From positions 1,879,884 through 1,943,883 of the forward strand of contig CM067591.1 of the NCBI GenBank assembly GCA_034336665.1: 64,000 nt of DNA, in the 5' to 3' direction. The position numbers and the translations under genes were made by a program. The notes under the pieces were generated by a model that saw only the letters and a list, made by a program, of their open reading frames with translations, was not told the DNA's origin and did no database searches. The DNA is from Luscinia megarhynchos (taxonomy: Eukaryota; Chordata; Aves; Passeriformes; Turdidae). Each line of letters begins with the position of its first letter. The stretch's first letter is position 1. Of the stretch, positions 10,516-64,000 are shown piece by piece.

Positions 10516-10843
10516 AAAAAATTAAATAAAAAATAAAATAAAAATTTTAAACAATTAAATAAAAATGAAATGAAATTAAAAAGTAAATTTAATTTTTAAA
10601 AGTAAATAAAAATTAAATTAAAAAATTAAATTAAAAATTAAAAATTAAAGGAAAATTAAATTAAATTAAAAAGTAAATTTAATGTAAAAAATTAAAAATA
10701 TTAAATTAAATTTAAAAATTAAAATTTAATTTAATTCTCCTGCAGCAGTTTGGGTTTGCAGGAACAGGGCAATGCAAGGGTGCAGGGGCAGGATGTGTCA
10801 CCTACAGCAGCAGCCAGTCTTTTATTGTGGGTCGAGGTTTTTC
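10186..10843. repeat. Perfect 27-bp inverted repeat (arms 10186-10212 and 10817-10843)
   Basis: The left arm starts gaaaaacctcgaccc and ends aaaagac. The right arm is its exact reverse complement (gtcttttattgtggg ... tttttc). The arms are about 600 bp apart and enclose an A+T-rich tract. The left arm carries AATAAA on plus, and the right arm carries it on minus, in the interval between convergent genes. Confidence 0.85.
10510..10737. repeat. A+T-rich low-complexity tract
   Basis: Irregular (AAATTAAATT)n on both sides of the duplicated 60-bp element 'cagcagtttgggtttgcagg', which occurs at about 10741-10797 and again at about 12064-12119. Confidence 0.85.
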
Positions 10844-11595
10844 ACAGAGAAACGCAAAAATCCCCAAAATCATACGAAAAATGGCCCCAAAAGTCCTAAA
10901 ATCTGCTCTGGAACACCCCAAACCTCTCAAAATTCCAGGGATTGTTGGGAAAAACATCAGGAAAAATTCAGGATAAATTCAGCCTTTAGAACCCAGTGAG
11001 ATTCCTTTAAAATTCGCACAGAGAAATGCAAAAATCCCCAGAAATCATACGAAAAATGGCCCCCAAAAGTCCTAAAATCGGCACTGGAACACCCCAAACC
11101 TGTCAAATTTCCAGGGATTGTTGGGAAAAACAGCAGGAAAAATTCAGGATAAATCCAGCCTTAACAACCCAGTAAAGTCCCCCAAAATTCACACAGAGAA
11201 ATGCAAAAATCCCCAAAAATCCTACTAAAAAATGGCCCCAGAAATCCTAAAATCTGCACTGCAACACCCCAAACCTCTCAAATTTCCAGAGATTATTGGG
11301 AAAAATATCAGGAAAAATTCAGGAAAAAATCAGCCTTAACAACCCAGGAAAATCCCCCAAAATTCACACAGAGAAATGCAAAAATCTCCCGAAAATAATA
11401 TGAAAAATGGCCCCAAAAGTCCTAAAATCTGCACTGGAACACCCCAAACCTGTCAAATTTCCAGGGATTATTGGGAAAAATATCAGGAAAAATTCAGCCT
11501 TAACAATCCAGTAAAATCCCTCAAAATTCGCACAGAGCAATGCAAAAATCTCCCAAAAATCATACGAAAAATGGCTCAAAAAGTCCTAAAATAAT
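10844..11595. repeat. Tandem array, about 172-bp unit, 4.3 copies
   Basis: Units begin 'cacagagaaatgcaaaaatc' near 10845, 11020, 11193, 11366 and 11531, each followed by conserved 'ggccccaaaagtcctaaaat' and 'ccagggattgttgggaaaaa'. Divergence between units is modest. No gene. Confidence 0.88.
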
Positions 11596-11599
11596 TTTC

Positions 11600-12060
11600 T
11601 GTGCTAAATACTTCAAAAAGATTAAAAGGTAAATATAAGATTTATTTAAATTTAAAAAGGTATTTAAAAGGTAAATGAGGATGTGGTTGGAGCCACTCGG
11701 TTAAGTGAAACAAGACTTTTGTTACAGCCTTTAAAATTTAAATGTTAAAGTTCAAAAACTAAATGAAAAATTTTTTAAAAAATAAAATTATTAAATAAAA
11801 TTATTAAATTAAATTATTAAATTAAAATATTAAATTAAATTATTAAATTAAAATATTACATAAAATATTAACTAAAATGCTTAAATAAAATTCTTAAATA
11901 AAATTAAATAAAAATAAAATTAAATTAAAAAGTGAATTAAATAAAAATAAATAAAATAAATAAATAAAATAATTAAATAAAAAATTTAAATTAAGTAAAA
12001 ATTAAAATAAATAAAAATTAAATTAAAATAAATAAAATTAAAATGAAATTTAATTTAATT
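11600..12060. repeat. A+T-rich low-complexity tract
   Basis: Runs of ATTAAATAAAATT with no clean period. Nothing else seen. Confidence 0.8.
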
Positions 12061-12342
12061 CACCTGCAGCAGTTTGGGTTGGCAGGAACAGGGCAATGCA
12101 AGGGTGCAGGGGCAGGATGCCAGAAAATTCCGGGATGGGGTTGGGATGAGCTTTGAGCTGTGCCTGGGGGGTTTCAAAGCCTTGAATCCCTCCCCACCCC
12201 CCCAAAAATAATTCCTGGATTGTCCTTCAGAGCAGGAGACCCGAATTTCCGATCCCACCGCCCGAGTCCTGCCCCTGTCCCGGCTGATTCGGGGAGGGGA
12301 GGGAACAGAGGCACAGGGCAGTCAGGAGAAGGACACAACCCC

Positions 12343-12348
12343 TTTATT
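12343..12348 (-). terminator. Candidate distal minus-strand poly(A) signal AATAAA
   Basis: On the minus strand the sequence reads tttgcaataaaggggttgtg, a canonical signal followed by a GT-rich downstream element. It could be the distal end of the SCN8A 3' UTR, which would then be about 7.8 kb including inserted minisatellites, or the end of another minus-strand transcript. Proximal alternatives exist near 14899. Confidence 0.35.
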
Positions 12349-12414
12349 GCAAATTCCAAAGAAAAAGATGTCACAGTACAAAGGAACCGAAAAGTTCAGC
12401 CACGAGCTGCCGGC

Positions 12415-12845
12415 GCCTTCCTCCCCTCCCCCAGCCCCATCATCATCATCATCCTCCCCTCCCCCAGCCCCATCATCATCATCTCCTCCTTCCCCAGCTC
12501 CGCCCGGGTGGGGCAGAACAGAGAGAAAACCGCGGGGAGCGCGGCAGGGCGGCTGAGAGAGGGGAGAGCCGGCCCTGGGCACAGCTGGGCACAGCTGGAC
12601 ACAGCTGGAAACATCTGGACACTGCTGGGCACGGCTGGACACTGCTGGGCACTACTGGGCACAGCTGGGCACAGCTGGATGCTGCTGGACACTACTGGGC
12701 ACAGCTGGACACAGCTGGTCACAGTTGGACCCTGCTGGGCAGAGCTGGACACACTGGACCCTGCTGGTCACAGCTGGAAACATCTGGACACTGCTGGGCA
12801 CAGCTGGAAACATCTGGACACTGCTGGGCACAGCTGGGGAGGGGG
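12415..12845. repeat. CAT-rich duplicate and a 21-bp minisatellite
   Basis: A short duplicate of 'cctcccccagccccatcatc' lies at about 12420-12490. From about 12580 to 12840 runs a minisatellite of 'cacagctggacactgctggg'. Pure repeat translations on both strands. Confidence 0.85.
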
Positions 12846-13489
12846 CAGGGCCGCCCCAGGTTTTTGGGGCCCCCTCCCCGCAGCACGGGCTGAGCCTCAC
12901 AGCAGCCCTGCGAGGGAACGAGCACTGCACAGAACTGGAACTGGGAACCTCCACCCGCTCCCAGTTAAACCAGCGCTGCCAGCGGGGTGGCACTGGAACA
13001 GGCAGGACGGCTCCAGCTCTGGCTTTGCTGGAACCGGCCTCAACCCAGCAGCAAAATCCGCATTTCAAAACTCACAGCTGCGTTTCTTGTGCAAAGGAAT
13101 TCCCAAAGTGGCCAAAACTCAGATGAAAAGCAATTCCAAGGTGATGCCTGGGACGTTCAGGGTTAAATCCTGCCTTAGGCGCCCAGCTCAGGAACTGGGG
13201 GCAGCTGAGGGGTCCCAGCCCCATTTTGGGGGAAGCTGAGGGGTCCCAGCCCCACTCCAGTCCCACTGGAGCCCCCACAGGACCCCAGTGCCCCCGTCCC
13301 TGTCGCTGCAGGGGGACCCCACAAGGGAAGGGGAGGCCAGAACTGGAAGAACTGGGAGCACTGGGGGGGCAGCAGGAGCCCCCAGAGCCCCCCAGCACGG
13401 AGCTGCTGCCCCCCAAATCCCCCAGGGAAGGACTCAGGGGGGGTTTGGGTCCTTTCTTGGGGTTTTTAGTGCAAGTGGTGGGGGCTGCA

Positions 13490-14430
13490 CGGTGAGAGGT
13501 GGGGGGTTACAGGTGAGGGGTTATAGGATGAGGGACTATAGGATGGAGGATTATAGGATGAGGAGTTACAGGTGAGGAATTACAGGTGAGAAGCTACAGG
13601 ATCAGGGGTTATAGGATGAAGGGTTATGGGATGAGGAATTACAGATGAGAGGTTAAAAGTGAAAGGTTACAGGATGAGGGGTTATAGGATGGGGGGTTAA
13701 AGGATGAAGGGTTACAGGTGAGGGAATTACAGGTGAGGAGTCACAGGATTAAGGGTTATAGGATGAGGGAATTACAGGTGAGGAGTCACAGGATCAGGGG
13801 TTATAGGATGAAGGGTTATGGGATGAGGAATTACAGATGAGAAGTTACAGGATCAGGGGTTATAGGATGAAGGGTTATGGGATGAGGAATTACAGATGAG
13901 AGGTTAAAAGTGAAAGGTTACAGGATGGGGGTTACAGGATGGGGGGTTAAAGGATGAAGGGTTACAGGATCAGGGGTTATAGGATGAGAGGTCATAGGAT
14001 GGGGGGTTATAGGATGAAGGGTTATAGGTGAGGAATTACAGGTGAGGAGTCACAGGATTAAGAGTTATAGGATGAAGGGTTATGGGATGAGGAATTACAG
14101 GTGAGGGGTTATAGGTGAAAGGTTATAGGATGAGGGGTTACAGGATGAGAGACCATAGGATGGAGGGTTACAGGTGAGGGGTTATAGGATGAGGGGTTAC
14201 AGGTGAGGAATTACAGGTGAGGAGTTGTAGGATGAGGAATAACAGGATTAAGGGCTACAGGATTAGGGGTTACAGGATTAAGAGGTTACAGGATTTGGGG
14301 TCACAGGATTGGGGGTTACAGGTGAGGGGTCACAGGATTAAGGGGTACAGGGTTTGGGGGTACAGAATTAGGGGTCACAGGATTGGGGGGTCCCAGCTGA
14401 GAGGCTGCAGGGTGAGCAGTTACAGGCTGA
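13490..14430. repeat. Minisatellite, about 15-20 bp unit
   Basis: Close to 1 kb of alternating 'ggttataggatgagg', 'aattacaggtgagg' and 'gttacaggatcagg'. Higher-order duplication is visible (for example about 13740-13830 compared with 13790-13900). Confidence 0.88.
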
Positions 14431-14432
14431 GC

Positions 14433-14437
14433 CATCA

Positions 14438-14487
<50 letters not shown>

Positions 14488-14490
14488 CCA
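14433..14490. repeat. (CAT)n trinucleotide microsatellite
   Basis: About 18 ATC/CAT triplets, nearly perfect, continuing into CACCAT variants to about 14505. Confidence 0.95.
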
Positions 14491-14554
14491 TCACCATCAT
14501 CATCACCCTCCTCCTCCTCCCCTGCCGGAGCAGAGCCAGCACCGAGCATCCCCC

Positions 14555-14705
14555 TCTGCCTGGGGCCACATTTTGGGGCTCCCCACATTTTGGGAGTTCC
14601 CACATTTGGGAGCCCCCACATTTTGGGGATTCCCACATTTGGGAGCCCCCACATTTTGGGGCTCCCCACATTTTGGGGATCTCCCCATTTTGGGGGTCCC
14701 CACCT
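14555..14705. repeat. Minisatellite, about 18 bp unit
   Basis: Seven or eight copies of 'ccccacattttggg' with variable gctc/gagttc linkers. Confidence 0.85.
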
Positions 14706-16499
14706 GCCTGAGCAAAGGGAGCCCCAAGCAGCCCCAAACACCAAAAACCTTCCAAAACCTCTCCGGCACCTCACCCTGCTGCACAAAACCTCCCTGAGAG
14801 CTGGAGGAAGCACAGAAGGGGGAGCAGGAGAGAGAACACAACCAGGGAAAGAACTGGGACACCAAGACAACCTTCCCTTGTCCAGTGAAAAGGGTAATTT
14901 TATTTCATTTCGGTTTCTTTTGGCTTTTATTAATTGTTAATCATGTTGGGTATGAGCCACCATGCAATTTCTAATACACTAATCTTCACTATTGAGCTTT
15001 TACAGCTTGGGTTTGGTTTGGTTTTATTTTTAAATTTTATTTTTGCAGCAGAAAAATCACTCCAGCTCAGGTGTGGCCTCTACAGACCATGGGGTTACCT
15101 GAATTTATTTTTTTTTTTTCAAGGTTGGCTTCTATATTTTAAGGAAAGGTGAAGAGGGAAGTGAATAAAGCAGCTTGGACTGGCATTTCATAAATCATTT
15201 TGGGAGTCACAAATGAACCCAAAAGGGAGATTTTAGAGGGGGAGGGAAGGGAACTCCTTGGTGTGGTTGTGAATTTTGGCTTCATTCCCCCTTTACCTGA
15301 ATCCCAAACCCCCAAATCCAGAATGGGAATTCCCTGCTGGGATTTGGGAATTTGGGTGGGGGGACACACAAAGGTCCCTGAGACATTTTTGCCCAAAAAT
15401 TTCCTCCAACTTTGGCTTCACCCAGTGAAGACCCTGAAGGGAGAAACATCTACCCTGGGAAAAAAAAAACCAAAAAACAAAAAACAAACAAAAAAAAATA
15501 AAAAACAATAAAAAACCAACCCCCAAACACCTCTAAACCCTTTTTTTGAGCAGAACAACCAACTCCAGCTCCTCCCTCCCCTTCCTGCTCAGGAACCTTG
15601 TGTCCCACATTAACAAAACCTTAAAAAAAATAATATATATCCAGAGTTTGAAGGGACTTTTTTTTTATTATTATTTTCAAGTCATGGAGCAGCTTCATGA
15701 GTTGCCAGCACAAATGCCAACACACCAAGACTCAGCCCAGCCTAAGAACAATTTAAAGTTCAGCCAAATCTTGCATAGAAGTGGTCGACTTATTGCACAT
15801 TGGAACCCAAAAATAAACATTTCTGCTGCTGCAAATACCACTTGCAATAAAGCTTTTCTTAAAAGCTGTTTGGAAGGGGGATTGGGTTTTAGTTTTGTTT
15901 TTATTATTATTATTGTTGTTATATTTTGTTTTATATTTTTTTCCTTCTTTGGGGGATATTTCCTGGCTATCTAAAATCTAAGGACAACAGAAAAATCTTA
16001 AAAAAATAAAAATAACCATGGACAATGGCATAAGCCAGAAGCCATTCTATAATTTTTGTAGTTCTTTGTATTTACAAAAAGGCATGCCAATAAAATAAAA
16101 TGATATATTACAGTATTTATAATATTCTCTTAAAAAGTTCAACCACACTTTTCAGCTATTTTTTTCCTTTTTTGTGTTTTTTTTTGTGCTGTTTACAACG
16201 TAGCCTGTACATATGTATGTAATTTTTTGTTTGTTTCTTTGTAATTATTTTTTATTATGATACATCCCATCCTAGAGCAATGGGGGCAGATGGCTGCTGC
16301 TTGGGTTTGGGTTATTTTAGGTGATTCCTGTCATTTTTCTGCCTTTATGGGATGATGCAAACTGAGATCCATCCTCTCATCAAGCTCTCCTGTCTTGGGG
16401 GGTTTTTTTGGTGGGTTTTTTTTTTTCCCCCCCGTCAGTTTGGGGCTGTTTTTTATTTTTAATGTCACCCCTGCAGTGAAATTTGGATTCCCCTCATTG

Positions 16500-17190
16500 G
16501 TGCCACCACCCTCGTTGTGAAGGGACACCCCAGGGTGGAACTGGGACACCCCAGGATGGAACTGGGACACCCCAGGGTGGAACTGGGACACCCCAGGATG
16601 GGGCTGGGACACCCCAGGATGGAACTGGGACACCCCAGGATGGATTTGGGACATCCCAGGATGGGGCTGGGACACCCCAGGATGGGGCTGGGACACCCCA
16701 GGATGGAACTGGGACACCCCAAGATGGAATTGGGACACCCCAGGACGGATTTGGGACACCCCAGGGTGGAACTGGGACACCCCAGGGTGGAACTGGGACA
16801 CCCCAGGGTGGAACTGGGACACCCCACGATGGATTTGGGACACCCAGGATGGGGCTGGGACACCCCAAGATGGAATTGGGACACCCCAGGACGGATTTGG
16901 GACACCCCAGGGTGGAACTGGGACACCCCAGGGTGGAATTCTGGAGTTGGGGACACCCCAGGATGGATTTGGGACACCCAGGAGGAGGGGGGCTGGCCTG
17001 AGAAGGGGGTGAGACACCCCAGGACAGAGTTGGGGACACTCCAGGATGGAGGATGGAGCAGAAGACACCCCAGCACAGAATTGGGGACACCCCAGGACAG
17101 AAGTCTGGAGTTGGGGACACCCCAGGCTGGATTTGGGGACACCCCAGGGTGGAATTCTGGATTTGGGGACACCCCAGGCTGGGTTTGGGG
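16500..17190. repeat. Minisatellite, 21 bp unit, inside the presumed 3' UTR
   Basis: About 25 copies of 'gggacaccccaggatggaact' and variants to about 16980, then a looser version with 'tggggacaccccagg' to about 17190. Minus translations are GVSQFHPGVSQ-type repeats. Confidence 0.92.
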
Positions 17191-17264
17191 ATCAGGAACT
17201 GCTGCTGCTCCTTCTGCTGCAGTTGGGGCCGGCCCAGAGCCTGGGCTGCAAATGGGGGGAGGCA

Positions 17265-18640
17265 CCGAGCTGCACCCCAAAACCCCTGGTACAGCTCTGC
17301 ACCCCCTAAAACTCCTCCTGCTGCACCCCAAAACCCCCTGGTACAGCTCTGCACCCCAAAAACTCCTCCTGCTGCACCCCCAAAATCCCCTCCTGCTGCA
17401 CCCCAAAACCCCCTGGTACAGCTCTGCACCCCAAAACTCCTCCTGCTGCACCCCCCAAAATCCCCTCCTGCTGCACCCCCAAAAGCCCCTGGTCCAGCTC
17501 TGCACCCCCAAAACCCTCCTGGCTGCACCCCCAAAACTCCTCCTGCTGCACCCCAAAACCCCCTGATACAGCTCTGCACCCCAAAAGCTCCTCCTGCTGC
17601 ACCCCCAAAATACCCTCCTGCTGCACCCCAAATCCCTGATCCAGCTCTGCACCCCCAAAACCCTCCTGCTGCACCCCCCAAAACTCCTCCTGCTAGACCC
17701 CAAAATCCCCTCCTGCTGGACCCCCAAATTTTCTCCTGCTGCACCCCCTGATCCAGCTCTGCACCCCCAAAAACCCCCTCCTGCTGCACCCCCAAATCCC
17801 TGATCCAGCTCTGCATCCCCAAACCCCTCCTGGCTGCACCCCTAAATTCCCTCCTGCTGCACCCACAGCTTGAGCTCTGCACCCCAAAACCCTCCTGCTC
17901 CACCCCCCAAATTCCCTCCTGCTGCTCCCCCCAAAAACCCCTGACCCAGCTCTGCACCCCCAAATCCCCTCTGGCTGCACCCCAAAACCTCTCCTGCTGC
18001 ACCCCCCAAAAATCTCTCCTGCTGCACCCCCCAAATTCCCTCCTGCTGCACCCCTGATCCAGCTCTGCACCCCTAAAACTCTTGCTGCTGCACCCCCAAA
18101 ACCCCTCCTGCTGCACCCCCAAAACCCCTGATCCAGCTCTGCACTCCCAAAAATCTCTCCTGCTGCACCCCAAATCCCCTCCTGCTGCACCCCCCAAATC
18201 CCCTCCTGCATCCCAAAAATCCCTCCTGCTGCACCCCAAATCCCCTCCTGTTGCACCCCCCAAAATACCCTCCTGCTGAACCCCCAAATTCCTCCTGCTG
18301 CACCCCTTGATCCAGCTCTGCAACCCCGAAACTGCTCCTGCTGCACCTCCAAATCCCCTCCTGCTGCACCCCAAAAATCCCCTCCTGCTGCACCTCCAAA
18401 TCCCCTCCTGCTGCTCCCCCAAAACTCCTCCTGCTGCACCCCAAACCCCCTGATCCAGCTCTGCACCCCAAATTCCCTCCTGCTGCACCTCCAAAACCTC
18501 TCCTGCTGCACCCCCAAAATCTCTCCTGCTGCACCCCCAAACCCCTGACCCAGCTTTGCACCCCCAAATCCCCTCTGGCTGCACCCCAAAACCTCTCCTG
18601 CTGCACCCCCTGCACCCCCAGGTCCGGCCCTGCACCCCCT
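17265..18640. repeat. Minisatellite, about 22 bp unit, 1.4 kb
   Basis: More than 50 copies based on 'cctcctgctgcaccccaaaa', interspersed with a second word 'ctgatccagctctgcacccc'. It creates spurious minus-strand frames of several hundred codons (GCSRRGF-type) that I reject as genes. Confidence 0.93.
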
Positions 18641-20110
18641 CCCAGCCCCACCCTGCACCCCAGGATTGCTGGGTGAGCTCCCCAAATTCCAACCAGCAGA
18701 GGTAACTTTTTGTTTTGGGGTTTTTTTTTTCCCCTTTTTTTCACCACTCATCTCTACCAAAAGAAGCATCCACACTGCAGGATGGAGGCTGAACAATTAA
18801 TAATTAATATTAATTATATTAATTATATTAATTATATTGCAGGATACAACTGACCTTGCTTGGCTGCTTGAAGCCCTAGGTTTGGGATTTACAGTGACAT
18901 GGATAACAAGCCATTCCCAGATTTATCCTCTCTCCCCTTTGGCGAGGTCCAGAGCAGCATTTTTGAGTTTTGTTCTGTTTCAGTGTGCAAAAAACCAAAA
19001 CAACCATGGCTGTATGGAAAAGAAAGTCAAAGTTGTTAAACAGACACACACATTTCATTCACCTGCTCGTTGGGGTTTTTTGTTGTGTTTCAGAGTTACA
19101 TTTGGGATTTTTATTTTGTTTCTACTGGCAGTTTATGGCAGATTTTCTCTGAACTGGGACTGGTGGTGGGCAGGAGCATCTCTAAGGTTTCTCTCCAAAT
19201 ACAGGGTGCAGGACTCAGTGGAGTGCCTCAATTTATGGCTTAACACACCTGTGGGACAGGTGAGTGGTGTCCCCTGGTTGTGGTTCCTCATGCATGGTCC
19301 CTGGTCATGCCATCATGCAAAATTCGCTTCTATTGAACGAGCACTTTTTGGTTTTTTGTTGGTTTTTTGGGGTTGGGATCAGCCTGAGCTGGCTCCAGGC
19401 TGAAGGCACACGACTGCCCCATCTCCCAAACCAAGAAAAGCCCATGGAGAAAACAGAATGCAAATCATAAAATCTCAAATAAACTATGATAACTCAATGG
19501 GCTTAATGGCTGCTTTGTTTCTTTTTTTTTTTTCTACTTGTTTTAACAATTTTTCAATTTTTTTTCCCTGGCTTTTTTTTGGTTTTTTTTGCTGCTTAAC
19601 TAAATGCAAATCTAATTTTGCATGAACAAACCCATTACCATTGTGACTTCTGGGTTTTCCTCCGAGAATAATCAACAAAATGGGAAAATAAAATCCATTT
19701 GGGGGCTGCTTTGGAAAATACATGAATCCCAGCAGCGGGTTTTGTTTCTCTGTGTGTGTGTGTGTGTGTTTATTTTGCTTGTTTGTCCTAAGTTGCATTG
19801 ACTGATGTGGAACATGCAGTATCCACCTGCCCAAACAATAGAAAATCCATTTTTTTTTCCTTTTTTTTTTGTGTTTAAATGTTTGTTTGCAGGGTCCTTT
19901 AACCAGGTGGAAGGTCACTGCTTTAGATGCAACGCTGTCACACAGTAAGCAGACTATGTTTGGTATAAGATCTTCAGGTAAGTGTCTCCACAGCTCTTCT
20001 GTATTGATATATTTCAGGAAAGTTTGTAAACAATCTTTTGTTTTTGTTTTTTTTTTCGCTTGCAAATATTTTAATTCATACAATTCTACTATTTTTTTTT
20101 AATTATTTTC

Positions 20111-20142
20111 TCTGTGTGTGTGTGTGTGTGAAGGTGTGTGTG
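20111..20142. repeat. (TG)n dinucleotide repeat directly after the SCN8A stop codon
   Basis: TGTGTG run interrupted by 'aaggtgtg', ending 2 nt downstream (minus sense) of the stop codon. A second (TG)n run lies at about 19751-19770. Confidence 0.9.
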
Positions 20143-20144
20143 TC

Positions 20145-62566
<42,422 letters not shown>

Positions 62567-64000
62567 CTGTGGAGAAGGAAACAAGACTGGAAATCACTCC
62601 TGTGGGAGGAAAACCCACTGAAAATCCAAATTAACACAGTGCCTGGGAAAGGCTGTGGCTGTAAATGGTGGCAACGAGCGTGTGGGGTTTGGTTTTCCAG
62701 CCAGTGCAACACTGGGATGGGGGCAAGGGATGGGCAGAACATCCCAAAATCCCAGTGCTGGTCCCTGAGAACCCCTGGGCAGGACTGTGGAATGTGGGGA
62801 ATCATTTCCTCACGCATGGTTTGTCAAATGAGGATCAAATTGGGATTTGCTGCCACAAATCCCCTGTGGACACGTTCAGCAGTGCTGGAACAGTCTACAA
62901 CAACTCGACAGAAATCAAACACCTTCACCTCTCCCCATCCTGGCTTCCTCCTGCTCAGCTGAACTCTCTCATCACTTCCCTCCCCTTGCAGGAGCAGAAT
63001 TTCCCCTTCCAGTGGTGACTTTGGTTACAGGGTTTCACCCAGAGCTTTGGGATTTACTGAGGCCACTGGCATCACTGACAGGCTCAGGAAAAAAAGGAAA
63101 ATATTCCAAAAGTTATCCTGCTGGTTTCCCACACCAGTCTGCTCTGTGAGAGGCAGAATTCCTGAGTGGGGAGAACTCAGCATTGATTTTTAGGTGACAG
63201 AATTTTGGATGCAGAAACAATATAAAACCAGGCCCCTTCAATCCGTGTTAAGAGGGATGATTCTATGCTTTATAAATGAGCAGAGAAGGGAGGAAGGAGA
63301 AAAAAAATAAATCACAACTGGATTTGGGGCCAGACAGATCCAAGATTCCAGCTGAAACCACATGAACATTTTGGAGTGGAAACCTTGATCCCTTCCCACC
63401 TCCTCCTACAAAACCCCTGCAGACCAACAGAGGTCAGACCACACCAGGAACGTGAAGATTCCAAACCAAGCAGCTGCAGGTACATCCCTGAGAAAGGAAT
63501 TCTATCTGGAAGCATCATTTCCTTCCATTATCCAAACTTTTCATGGGTTTTCTGGCACAGAGCAGGTTTTTGTCATGCTCAGCCCCCCTGGCTCTGCCCT
63601 GCACATGCACCCCAGGACAGCAGCTCTGGGGTCCTGCTTTGGCTGCTGCTCTGTCCCAGGGGAAAAACTGGCAGCAGGAGAGATCCCAGCCCAGGAACAC
63701 TTCAACAAACACAAACCAACAACTCCCAGCTGCAGCCACCACCCCTGTGCCCTGCAGGTGCAGATCCTGGAATCCAGCTGTGGTCCAGGTGTGTCCCCAC
63801 CATTTGAATCAGGAAATTCAAATGTAAGAACTCAAGTGCCAGTAGAGAATTTTTTTTTCTTGAGAGCATCATGGTTTCACCACCAAAAAAAAGACCAAGG
63901 GGATATGATCCTTTTCATCTGGAATTAAACTTTTAAGCCTGGCTTTAGTTCCAGAGATCAGTCTGAAATGTGCATACAAAGGGACAGAAAAGCATGGAGC
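62567..64000. other. SCN8A intron 5' of the first exon in the window
   Basis: Mostly single-copy sequence. I looked for the preceding 92-bp exon pair encoding domain I S3-S4 on the minus strand and did not find it; it must lie beyond 64000. No mobile element is recognised with confidence. Confidence 0.5.

Larger units (their letters stand above)
14899..20144 (-). other. SCN8A: Probable SCN8A 3' untranslated region
   Basis: Directly follows the stop codon at 20147-20145. Two blocks are complex, A+T-moderate, single-copy sequence typical of a long neuronal 3' UTR (about 18690-20100 and about 14890-16480). They are separated by inserted minisatellite (16500-18640). Minus-strand AATAAA hexamers occur at 14904-14899 and 14931-14926, and others at about 15904 and 16453. 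No convincing coding exon occurs here on either strand. The exact end cannot be fixed from sequence; 12343 is a distal alternative. Confidence 0.5.

Noticed and set aside
16494..18692. Minus-strand open frame of 732 codons and overlapping long frames
   Set aside because: Pure translation of 21- and 22-bp minisatellites whose units lack stop codons; no domain, no splice signals, composition is repeat-driven.
18837..19403. Plus-strand 188-codon frame in the presumed 3' UTR
   Set aside because: Antisense to the SCN8A 3' UTR, no domain, no start context or splice sites; chance frame.
4800..20000. Expected neighbour FIGNL2
   Set aside because: In humans this AAA-ATPase gene is close to SCN8A on the convergent strand, but no frame here shows AAA-ATPase motifs; it is not in this window.

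Overview
The window is vertebrate nuclear DNA, almost certainly from a bird. It has intron-rich protein-coding exons, CR1-type LINE 3' ends, several copies of one LTR family, and a very high load of minisatellites. The CR1 and LTR content suggests a songbird-type genome. The G+C-rich, minisatellite-dense texture suits an avian micro- or dot chromosome. Both of these are inference; no species can be named from the sequence alone.

The main gene is SCN8A (Nav1.6, a voltage-gated sodium channel alpha subunit) on the minus strand, from 62566 down to the stop codon at 20145. Twenty-one coding exons are placed, each with splice sites. Together they encode about 1739 residues, from the domain I S4-S5 linker to the C terminus, and the frame closes exactly. 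The 5' exons (N terminus, domain I S1-S4 and the exon 5 pair) lie beyond 64000. The four selectivity-filter residues D, E, K and A, the IFM inactivation particle, the ankyrin-binding motif in the II-III loop, the PGSP motif in the I-II loop and the IQ motif are all present. The gene also keeps three special splicing features: an AT-AC intron (26051-27488), a likely 18N poison exon (34201-34267) next to the productive 18A exon, and an Rbfox TGCATG 29 nt past the 18A donor.

The 3' untranslated region probably runs left from 20144 to about 14.9 kb or 12.3 kb, interrupted by minisatellites. It faces a tail-to-tail neighbour on the plus strand at 9080-9775, a 231-residue signal peptide / death-domain-like / transmembrane protein that I recognise as TMDD1-like. 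Its first codons grow directly out of a 17-18-bp minisatellite. At the left, a CpG island (3850-4540) holds a good minus-strand first exon (ATG, 8 coding bases, then a consensus donor) of an unidentified gene that continues off the window.

The introns are mostly tandem repeats. Several arrays start exactly at exon-intron junctions, and two exons have partial tandem copies that carry their splice sites (decoy donor near 49.19 kb, decoy acceptor at 21.9 kb). Four copies of one LTR family are present. One has perfect terminal inverted repeats and a 5-bp target duplication. Another fills an entire 651-bp intron and shows a striking G-to-A pattern consistent with APOBEC-type editing.
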